Shown here: positions 25,746 through 33,981 of the stretch, piece after piece
How the letters are laid out: every line of letters begins with the position of its first letter
How positions within the stretch are numbered: the first letter of the stretch is position 1
Source of the DNA: Blastomyces gilchristii SLH14081
Lineage: Eukaryota > Ascomycota > Eurotiomycetes > Onygenales > Ajellomycetaceae
Assembly: GCF_000003855.2 (NCBI RefSeq)
Contig: NW_003101681.1
Coordinates: 3,613,344 to 3,677,343, forward strand
Reading direction: 5' to 3'
Length of the DNA: 64,000 nucleotides
Notes under the pieces: model-generated
Databases searched by the model: none
The model's input: the letters and a program-made list of their open reading frames with translations, nothing else
What the model was told of the DNA's origin: nothing
Made by a program: the position numbers and the translations under genes

Positions 25746-26168
25746 TTCAGTGATTTCTCATTGATTGTATGATGTCTATCATTATATTGCTATATCATTA
25801 TATTGCTATATTATTATATCACTATATCATTATATGATTTCTGTTATTATTATATAACTTCAGTGATAATCACTCTTCTTTTATCTCTCTGAGTGAAGAG
25901 TGATCTTCTTTGAATCTGATTCACTGCTTTCATTTCTTTCTCATATCTCATTTATTCATATACATAACATTCACCTGAGTGTGAAGTTTTTCCTCAACAA
26001 GCAAAGCAGTATCAATCAGATGCTTCTTTACTTATCACTCTTCATACACTATCTTTTAAGACATTCTAGAACCACACTGACATGTTAACTATGAATTACT
26101 TTGTAGATGGAATTATCACACTCTGAAGAAGTCTGCACTTCTCATCAGTTTTTAGACATGCTATCAGA
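25746..26168 (-). other. B1 leader between 5' LTR and gag
   Basis: Some 420 bases, colinear with 57765-58167 in B3. It contains an expansion of a TATCATTATATTGC-type repeat around 25775-25845 that is absent from B2 and B3, apparently slippage in an AT-rich palindromic stretch. No tRNA-like primer site is obvious. Confidence 0.5.
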
Positions 26169-26335
26169 TGTGATTCAGAGATTGCTTGAGTCAGTGTATG
26201 ATTACAGATGTACACCGGCTTCTTATATACTGTACACTAAATTAATTGATGGCCGCTATGGCCTCTTTACATTTGTAAGCAAGTTCAGAAGCGGCCGCGT
26301 TATTATCCGGTGATTATACATTCTTCCGAATCACA
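26169..26335 (-). repeat. B1 5' LTR (167 bp)
   Basis: Same family B LTR, flanked on the right by ATAA. It retains GGCCGCTATGGCC and GCGGCCGCG, sites lost in the B1 3' LTR, so the two LTRs have accumulated different changes. Confidence 0.88.
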
Positions 26336-26339
26336 ATAA

Positions 26340-26950
26340 TATAAATATTATCAGTGAGATGTAGAGAAACTGATTATTTATATCTTAAAATAGAAGACTT
26401 TGTCAATGAGTATTTCAATATAGAGTTAATTCTCAAATTCAATAGAAATCTAGTGTTGCTATTCTCAGTTTCTTGTAGAATCTATTGAATATTAAGATAT
26501 TAAAACTAGATTTAATATATCTCACTGTGCAGAGATCAAAAGCTCAGTCAGATCTTGAAATATACTGATTTTATAGTTATTGTGTCTAATAATTATGTAT
26601 TGAATACTGTTGACAAGGTATCTTTTTGTATCTTTCTGCCGGAGATAGACAAGGTGAAATAAAGTCATACACAAGTGAGACTTGATGTTGATGTCTTGAT
26701 ACAATCAATGACAGAAATGAAGGTTGCACTTTAAATGTGTTCATTGATTATGTGCTTAATAATATTACTGAGGTATCTTTTTATATCTTTCTGTCAGAGA
26801 TGAGCCAGATTGAAAAGAGTGATATGTGGGTGCGACTTGATGTTGATGTTTTGAAACATCAAAGATAGACAGGGTTTTCACAGAAGTTGCTTCTCAGATA
26901 TCTTCACAATTACAGATCAGAGATCTTTCAAAATCAAGAAGATTGATGCA
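26340..26950 (-). repeat. LINE-1 5' leader with two tandem monomers
   Basis: Two imperfect copies of a roughly 120-base unit lie at about 26590-26705 and 26746-26861. The landmark GACTTGATGTTGATG begins at 26678 and 26834, giving a 156-bp period. Both carry GGTATCTTTTTRTATCTTTC upstream of the landmark. Tandem promoter monomers are known in 5' leaders of several LINEs; a promoter role is an inference. Open frames here are short and probably chance. Confidence 0.55.
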
Positions 26951-27217
26951 AATGACTAGGTCTCTTCACCTTACAATTTGTATGGCACTTTGGCCCAGGG
27001 TTCTGGTGTGATAGAGGTGAACAGGGGATAATCTCACACAGGAGTTTCAAACAACATCTGGTTCATGTTTGGCTGAATAGCTCCACCACCACACGGGGTA
27101 TGCAGTTGGCGATAGGGTCACAATGCTTGTACAATCGAGGGCTTTTCAATGGATCTATCGGCGGGTTCTTATTCGAAAAATCGAGCGAGTTCGTGATGAA
27201 GCGGTTGTTGATTCTGC
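26951..27217 (-). other. GC-rich unmutated island at LINE-1 5' end
   Basis: About 270 bases with normal base composition, containing many CpG, CC and GG steps (for example TTTGGCCCAGGG, CACGGGGTATGC, ATCTATCGGCGGG) in a region where these are otherwise almost absent. I see no convincing protein or RNA gene in it. It is either the authentic LINE 5' terminus that escaped mutation or foreign sequence added to it. Confidence 0.55.
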
Positions 27218-27224
27218 TAATATT

Positions 27225-27373
27225 TAGATGCTCTTCTCTCTTCTCTTATAGAAGATTAAGTGACTCTTCAGTTAATTTCTTTATAATACTCAGTTTAAGT
27301 ATTTTATAAAGCTTTTCTATCTTCTCTAGTCTCTTTAGATCTGTAATTCTGATCTTCTTAATATAGTCAGATC
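27225..27373 (-). mobile_element. Family C fragment at LINE-1 5' junction
   Basis: The complement matches family C1 at about 39970-40115 (RNase H to integrase spacer), with only the usual transitions. It sits between LINE-1 leader and the right target duplication at 27374-27388. It therefore entered together with LINE-1, or was present in its source copy. Confidence 0.65.
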
Positions 27374-29318
27374 TGAATGCAATTATGAGATCTATAATAA
27401 TAAACTTCTTACAATTATACACTGTCTAGAAGAATGAGATTCTGAACTTTGAAGTGTCTTTAAATTTGAGATAATCACAGATTATAAGAATCTCAAGCAT
27501 TTCATAAGCATCTGTAAGCTTACTGAATGTCAGATGAGATAATCTGAGCTTTTAAGTTCTTTTCATTTTACTATACACTATCACCTCAGCAGTCAGAACT
27601 TGATGACAGATACTCTCTTATAATAAGAGTAAGATATACCTTTCAATGTAACAGACACTCATTGAATGAATTAAGAATATCAGCTCTTAGATCTGAATAT
27701 ATTAGTTAATCAAGATAAAGCAACTTATGACACTATACATACTTCTCTGATTAGAACACTCTCTCTCTGAACTGTCACTGACATTAACACTGATATCTCA
27801 ACTTCTCTCAAATCTACACTGAATAAATCATGCTATATAACAGCTCAAACTGATGAACTTCTTCAAGCACTCACTGAAGCAGTATTTCAAGAAGTACTCT
27901 GATTTCTCTCAGAACTACATTTAAGAACTGACATATTAAAATACTTAATTGATGATAATAACACTATGCAATTCTGTGAACAGTGTTGAGTTTCTCACTC
28001 TGAACTCTTATACACTTAGATAATGCAAGAGATGCATGATTTATATATGACTGATCACTCAGATTATAAGCAATTATATCAAATAATTGCTCAAGAGTTC
28101 TACTGATCTGAGATATTAAACAGCATGAGATATTTTGTCTACAACTGCAACTGTTATTCTTTCATCATCTTATGAAAGAACTGTAGAAAAGATCTACTGA
28201 AATTACTTAATATCTCTGACAGAATCTGATGAGATATAGTAATTAACTTCACTGTTAATCACTCTGAGAGTAAGAATTATAGAAACATTCTGATCATTGT
28301 GAACTGATTAAGCAAAGATATAATATTGAAATCTTGTAATAAGATGAATATTAAATAAGTCACTGAAGTTATTCTACAGAGCCTGTTCTATCAGATGCAT
28401 GAATTACTGAGATCTATAGTATCAGATCAGAGTCATCAATTCATGAGTACTCTCTTAACAAGAATCTGTCAAGTTCTCAAGATTATATGCTATTTGTCAA
28501 CTATCTATCACTTTGAGACTGATGATGTATCAGAATGAATAATTTAGACTGTAAAGAAGTATCTGTATAAGTTCTGTAATTATTTATAAACTGATTAATA
28601 TAATCTTCTTCTATATACACAGGCCACTCTCAATGATCAAGATATCATTTCAACAGATGTAAGCCTGTTCTTCCTTACACACAGATATCACATGCAAGTG
28701 TTAGATTTTCTAGAGATTATACAGTTCACACTGAATCTCTGCAGTTCAATTCAGATCATTAATAATATAGTAATGAATCTTTAAGACATCTGTAACTGAG
28801 TAGAAGCTTTCATGACAAGCACTAAACAAGGTTAAGAAGATTGAATTAATATTCACTAAAATTCTACTGAGTAATATAAGATAGAAGATCTGATGTGATT
28901 GAATATTAAGAATATACAGATCACACACTCATCTCATACACTGAATCATTATTATATTAAGTACAGAGTAATAGAAGTTCTTGACAGTTATAACTACTGT
29001 CTTAACATATTATCAGAAATTTATGATATGTTTCATATGAGCTTGCTCTGTCACACTGTCACTGATCTGTTCTCTTTTCAACTGACTTTCAACTAGCAGC
29101 CGCCAGAGATCATAGAAGAAGATAATGAACTTGAATAAGAGATTGAAGATATTTTTGATAAGAGACTCTGCAGTTATGATTAACAATATCTTATGAAATG
29201 AGTCAGCTATAATCATCTGATCTGAACTCTGAGCTTCATGATATTCAAGACAGGAGCGTTTAACTGATAAGAACTACACACCTGCAACTCTATATCACTT
29301 CTGAAATGAGAGAACTAA
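27374..29318 (+). pseudogene. A2 RNase H end, integrase and chromodomain
   Basis: Continuation of A2 pol after LINE-1. The integrase zinc-binding region is at about 27990-28165 (ends in NCNC), the core at about 28210-28560 (blocks VSDQSHQF and an ETDD-x2-E-like end matching the DRG-F and YHPETDG-x2-E motifs). A C-terminal region at 28899-29096 has PPG-x-HDVFH-like content. A chromodomain at about 29110-29225 contains EIEDI-x4-L and YLMK before a TGA at its aromatic-cage Trp. This makes family A a chromovirus. Several stops are present. Confidence 0.8.
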
Positions 29319-29629
29319 TGTGACAAACTGCATCTGATCAATTATATAGACTATTTCATTACACTTCATAGATTCCGCTGAAAGCTCTGATTCTCAGTCA
29401 TTAATACTCAGTTAAAAAATCCACAGAATTTCTATTCTTTCACTCTGAAGCTTCACTGTGTATATGAAATTTCTATTCTTCTGCTCTGAAGCTTCACTAT
29501 GTATGTATATAAATATTCACTCTGATCATTAATTTCTGTACTTTCTCTTTTTTCCTTCTCTAACATTTTTCACTTTTGTATTATAAGACCTATGTATTAT
29601 ACTGATCTATTCAGTGTAGGCCTCTTACA
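29319..29629 (+). repeat. A2 3' LTR (311 bp)
   Basis: Begins TGTGACAAACTGC and ends GGCCTCTTACA, followed by the duplication TTAAG at 29630-29634. It retains the self-primer segment AACATTTTTCA near 29563. Confidence 0.88.
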
Positions 29630-29760
29630 TTAAGATCTGATTAATAGTCACTTTATATGTTCTTTTAATAACTAGTTTCAGTAGAATTCATATCAAGACA
29701 TGTATAAGATCAGATTAAATGAGATTAAATATAAAATTCATAATTCTGCTAGTCAGTCTA
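29630..29760 (-). mobile_element. MITE-5, second part
   Basis: Remaining part of MITE-5 after the A2 insertion, including the repeated TTAAG. It ends GTCAGTCTA, followed by CTATCAGA, the MITE's own 8-bp duplication (29761-29768). Confidence 0.83.
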
Positions 29761-30003
29761 CTATCAGATAACTGTAATAATTATTCAGTTACTGCAGCTG
29801 TAATTTTTTTAATATAATAAACTTTTTAATTCATCTTTTATAATTTGAAATATATTTTTATTAATATTTATATTAAGTAACTATTCTCTTAAGAACATTC
29901 AGAGATAATTTAATTCAAATTCTTTTTTTGAAAAAATGAATTTAATATGTAATAAATCAGAAGCTTTATTAAATCTTCAGATTATTAATCAGTTAAAATT
30001 GTC
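29761..30003. other. End of SINE S1 head, then AT-rich unassigned
   Basis: The first 20 or so bases match the outer head of SINE S2 (compare 30343-30365). The rest is very AT-rich with a TTTTTTT stretch and no recognisable feature. It probably belongs to the sequence that received both SINEs. Confidence 0.35.
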
Positions 30004-30355
30004 ATTATTATTATTATTGTTTTATTATATTTATATACAAGTAGAGCTTATTACGAGTTTTTATATAATGTTAAATACAGGCTAAGAGTTAATTATACAG
30101 AAGAAAATACAGATGTTAAAATCATGTCAAAATAATAAAAATAGAGAAAATATAAATAAGTGATAATTAAATATATATAATAATAACTTCTGAGCTTAAA
30201 ACTACAGAGTAATTTATTATAGTAATTTTATACACTTCTGTATTTATTAAAAATCTAACATATTTAAGTTTAAAGTTTAGTGTATTCTCTGCAGATTTCA
30301 AACTCACACACTTTAATTTTATATGTTAAAATGTTATCAGATGACTGTATTAATT
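30004..30355 (-). mobile_element. SINE S2, uninterrupted copy
   Basis: About 350 bp, minus orientation. The head near 30290-30350 carries a tRNA-T-arm/B-box-like segment (complement GTGTGAGTTTGAAATCTGC) and an A-box-like segment upstream. The body matches SINE S1 on both sides of A1. The 3' end is ATAATAAAACAATAATAA and TAA repeats at 30004-30018. It encodes nothing. Most likely a tRNA-related SINE mobilised by the LINE of this window. Confidence 0.65.
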
Positions 30356-30898
30356 ATTTAAATACTGAGAAAATGCATTAAAGTATTCATTAAAGAATAA
30401 ATCTACTTATTTATCAAATTACAGTATTAAACTGCTTTGAATTGAAGATGAATTCAATGAAGTCAATAGTAGAATTGATGAAGAATTTAATAGTAAATGT
30501 AGTAAAGATGATATTATATAGTAGTTAGTTATATTATCAAGATCTATCTATTATGCGGCCTTTTATATGTGTAGGCATTTATCAAGTGATCAGTGAACAC
30601 CTTGCTTATACAGAAGTGATCAGTCTGTAGAGAGGAAATCTGACACCTCTCTTAATTACTGCTCTGTCAAGTAGACATTTGCAACTCAGCAGAGTGATTC
30701 TATAACTAGAGAAAGAATATTATGTACAAAAATGAAAGTGTCTTCTATCAAAGATTTCACAGAGAACTAACAAGAGTTGAAGAATAAGAATGAAGAAAAT
30801 AGTAAAATGAATAAATGAATAAGCTACTATAGCAGTAGTGAGCTGATAAGACTCTGTATCTGTCAGAACATCTTCAGAGATTTTCTGACTATAGATGT
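30356..30898 (-). other. Unassigned; may include copia 3' LTR
   Basis: About 540 bases left of the copia RNase H. A minus-strand 3' LTR would be expected here, and a TG-starting segment (TGTTCTGACAG on the minus strand, near 30870) is a candidate start. The partner 5' LTR is not in the window, so I cannot confirm it. A small less-mutated patch ATGCGGCC occurs near 30554. Confidence 0.35.
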
Positions 30899-31325
30899 TC
30901 AGATTTCTATATTAATCAGAGTGTCTTCATGAAGTTCAGCTGTTAGAGCTTTTATTAAAATATTCACAGTCATGTCAGTGATATTTATCTGTATAATTTT
31001 AACAATGCCTGCAGCTGCAGTAGTGTGAATGTGATAATATTTGATATTAATGTAGTATATATTGCAGATGATCTTTTCACTATTCACTACAGTAATTACT
31101 TTACTATTATCAATGTATAGAGAAACTGTAAAATCAGAAAATAGAAATTCAAGCTTCATAAGTAGTCTGTGCCGCCAGATTTCAGTTTTGAGATTCTCAG
31201 AGATAGATATATACTCTGCTTCTATGATGATCAGCATCACAATCATCTACTTGATGAATTTTCACATGACTAGTTTATCAGTAAGACAGACGAGAAGATC
31301 TGATATAGATTTACATTCACTGATA
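30899..31325 (-). pseudogene. Copia RNase H, degraded
   Basis: A 115-codon minus-strand frame (31246 to 30899) matches the copia RNase H: EAEYISISEN block (family E-A-E-Y), LYIDNSKVI (family D-N), then KYYHI and a D-x2-T/I-KAL end. This is the C-terminal domain of a Ty1/copia polyprotein, which removes RNA from the cDNA hybrid. MITE-4 separates it from the RT part. Confidence 0.8.
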
Positions 31326-31831
31326 TAGACTGACCGTGTCACCGTGTGGGAGACCAGAACCAGATTTTTTAATAGTCTCATTACCAATTCAACTGATCCT
31401 ATTACACGGTTTTAGCATTAGATAGTAGTCTCATACTGTTCCAGTGAGACTTACTGTCTACTCTTATCATATTTTTTAAATGAGACCATGATTTTCACTT
31501 CTCAATTTAAATTATTTTTATTGCTTTAAATGACTTTAAATCTCATTTGAGTGTTACTAAAAAGCGTTACTTTTTAAAAAATTAAAAACAGTCTAAAAAA
31601 AACCTTAAAATGTTTAAAAATAGTAATTTTATGCCAAGAATGAGACTAAATAGAACCAAATGAGACCACTTTCTTCTTTTTTTCAAGTCATGGTTTTATT
31701 TTAAGATCTGATATATAGTCACTTTGCATGTTTTTTTAATGACTAGTCCCAGCGGGATTCACACCAAGAAATGTATGAGACCAGATCAAATGAGATCAAA
31801 TGTGAAATTCATGATCCCGGCGGCTAGTCTA
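31326..31831 (-). mobile_element. MITE-4, 506 bp, inside copia
   Basis: Complete minus-oriented MITE with a perfect 8-bp duplication CACTGATA (31318-31325, 31832-31839). Its ends TAGACTGACCGTG and GGCGGCTAGTCTA are well preserved. It lies between the RT and RNase H parts of the copia gene. Confidence 0.92.
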
Positions 31832-33278
31832 CACTGATATCACCTGCTCAATCAGAATCTGTAAGGACTTCAAAGTTAAGCTCTTTCACTTTAGTGATAT
31901 AATGAATATAGTGATCAGTTGTGTCACAGATGAAGTAAAAGAGCTGTTTAACTACAGTTCAGCATGCTTATATAGACTTACTTAATTAATAGATAAGCTT
32001 AACAGTTGTAAAGAATATATCAGAATAAGTGTATATAACAAGATATTGAAGTAATTTAATAACTTACTGATATTTGAACTTATTAAAAGATGCAGACTTG
32101 AAGAGCAGATCAATGACAGAGTTCATAAGAGTTCTTACACTCTGAAAATCTGTCATTCTGAATTTCTTCAATATTGATTTAATGTAGATAACTTATGAGA
32201 GCTTGATATCACTGTCATTCTTCTTAATCTTTATACTGCAGAAGTGATTTATAGATCTGAGATCTTTTACTGCAAATTAGCTGATAATTTAATAAAATAT
32301 CTGTTCAATGATATCTGCTTTAAGATCTATTAACTTAACATTATTAATATAAAGACTGAGAAATATCTGAGAATCTCTTTTAAACTAGAGATTCTCATCA
32401 TGATAAGAGGATTTAAAGCTGATATTCTTGAGATGACTTGTAAGTAGATTGAATCACAAGTAGAAGGCCTGTTTGAGACTGTAGAGAGACTGCAGAAGCA
32501 GGTATATATAATCAGTACTATTATCAAATTCAGTCAAATACTTCATATAGAGCTGCTTATTAGATGGCAGACCTGCATTCAGAAACGCTGTGATGAAATT
32601 AACTTGATAAACATTTTCACTTTTCACTGCTGTCACTGCAAGTATAGCACACATAACAGAGATAGAGATAACAGAGATGTAGATATCATTGAAATCAACA
32701 CTCTTTTATTAATGAAAATTCTGAACAATTCATCTTATCTTATAGAATGATATACTACTGTTCGCGTCAGTTTTAACATGATAAACTCAGTGACTGTCAA
32801 GAATTCAGATTTTGACAGTTGACTGAGTCACAATCTTGAAAATTGTGTACTCAGTCACAGAGTTAACCTCTTTCTTTATAGCAGCTATTCAAGTATCTTT
32901 TGACAGAGATGTAATTGACTTCTTATATATTTACGGAACTTTAGTCTCTGTAACACTCTCAGAGTCTCAGTGTATGACACAGATCTTGAACATGTAATAG
33001 AACTGAAATTAAATAGCACTGAATACCTTTATAGTAATGAGGTTAAAAGTTGTAATATTTTTTCAAGATCTGGCATATCTTTTTAAGATTGCAGATGACT
33101 TCTTACTAACTTTCTTTTAAAACTATCTAACTTTGCAGTCTGTGACTGTAGTAGTGAATGAAAGAGAGGTATTCTTGACTGATATCTATACAGAGAGAAA
33201 CTCTTTCTGCAGAGATGCAGAGATCAGTGACAGATTAATATAGAAATAATTATTACAGATGAGAATGTCTGTAGTCAG
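31832..33278 (-). pseudogene. Copia reverse transcriptase and integrase C-terminus
   Basis: The minus-strand frame at 32454-32654 reads as the copia RT palm entry: VNFITAFLNAGL (family D-V-x-T-A-F-L-N-G-x-L, catalytic Asp changed to Asn), followed by the YLLLQSLYSLKQAF block (family L-K-x-S-L-Y-G-L-K-Q-A). Upstream sequence to 33278 corresponds to the integrase-RT linker. Downstream to 31832 RT is broken. Interrupted on either side by MITE-4 and MITE-3. Confidence 0.78.
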
Positions 33279-33784
33279 TAGAATAACAGCCAGAATCATG
33301 AATTTCACGTTTAATCTCATTTGATCTGGTCTCATACATTTCTTGGCGTGAATCCCGCTGGGACTGATCATTAAAAAAACATGAAAAGTGACTATTTATC
33401 AGATCTTAAAATGAGACCATGACTTAGAAAAAACAAGAAAGTAGTCTCATTTAATCTCATTTGGTCTTATTCTTAGCATAAAGTTATTATTTTTAGACAT
33501 TTTAAGGTTTTTTTTAGACTATTTTTAATTTTTTTAAAAGTAACACTTTGTGATAACACTTAAATGAGATTTAAAGTCATTTAAAGCAATAAAAAGAATT
33601 TAAATTGAGAAGTTGAAATCATGATCTCATTTGAAAAATGTGATAAGAGTAGAGAGTAAGTCTCACTGAGACAGTATGAGACTACTATCTGATCTTAAAA
33701 CCATGTAATGAGATCAGTTAAATTGATAATGAGACTATCAAATATTCTGATTCTGGTCTCAGACACAGTCACACGGTCAGTCTA
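33279..33784 (+). mobile_element. MITE-3, 506 bp, inside copia
   Basis: Plus-oriented MITE with a perfect 8-bp duplication GTAGTCAG (33271-33278, 33785-33792). The left end TAGAATAACAGCC is TAGACTGGCCGCC with G-to-A changes and two others; the right end GGTCAGTCTA is intact. Confidence 0.92.
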
Positions 33785-33981
33785 GTAGTCAGTGTGTAAG
33801 ATATATTAATTGTGTTGTGATTATCAAGCACTGAGCTCACTAGCTGTGATAGTGTAACATTCTTATTGAATTTCACACTGCTGAATATGATGACTTTATC
33901 TTTTACAGAATTGCATATTCTATATATCATCTCACTGTAATACTCAATTAGAATCATTTATTCACTGTGTTTAATGAACTT
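33785..33981 (-). pseudogene. Copia integrase segment
   Basis: A 62-codon minus-strand frame at 33769-33957 belongs to the copia integrase/linker region. It ends at the LINE-2 insertion. AATGAACTT occurs at 33973-33981 and again at 51431-51439, the LINE-2 target duplication, so this segment joins directly to 51431 onward. Confidence 0.6.

Larger units (their letters stand above)
18065..26335 (-). mobile_element. B1: Ty3/gypsy element, full length, inactivated
   Basis: Minus-oriented element of about 8.3 kb with 167-bp LTRs at 18065-18231 (3') and 26169-26335 (5') and a 4-bp duplication ATAA (18061-18064, 26336-26339). It was inserted in the LINE-1 leader. Interior order on the minus strand: leader, gag, a -1 slippery site, pol (PR-RT-RH-IN-GPY/F), then a 2-kb tail that carries an ORF region on the opposite strand. 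Heavily mutated: the protease triad reads DTE and stops are frequent. Confidence 0.9.
11380..27373 (-). mobile_element. LINE-1: long non-LTR retrotransposon, split by B1
   Basis: Minus-strand LINE. Its (TAA)n tail and 3' UTR are at the left end (11380-11560), ORF2 at about 11806-15715, ORF1 at about 15780-17329, and a long 5' leader at 17330-18064 plus 26336-27373, with B1 inserted in the leader. The 15-bp target duplication is of the length expected for target-primed reverse transcription. ORF2 contains an endonuclease, reverse transcriptase, RNase H and a C-terminal zinc finger; this resembles the fungal Tad/I-like LINEs. All frames carry stops. Confidence 0.85.
7892..29629 (+). mobile_element. 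A2: Ty3/gypsy chromovirus, split by LINE-1
   Basis: Second full-length family A element, flanked by a perfect 5-bp duplication TTAAG (7887-7891 and 29630-29634) and by 311-bp LTRs at both ends. It was inserted into MITE-5. LINE-1 (11380-27373, itself containing B1) interrupts the RNase H region. Removing the insertion gives a canonical gag-PR-RT-RH-IN-chromodomain order. It is less mutated than A1 and still shows an intact YLDDI polymerase motif, but stop codons are frequent and it cannot be active. Confidence 0.88.

Noticed and set aside
25775..25845. AT-rich repeat in B1 leader as an origin or regulatory array
   Set aside because: It is a local slippage expansion of a short TATCATTATA-type unit, absent from B2 and B3.
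26951..27309. Possible rRNA or tRNA fragment, and an open frame at 27100-27309
   Set aside because: A GGGGATAA segment recalls large-subunit rRNA, but neighbouring bases do not match conserved rRNA. The open frame runs from the GC island into the family C fragment on the wrong strand.
29790..30003. Possible gene between the two SINEs
   Set aside because: Very AT-rich, no open frame of note and no similarity to any block in the window.
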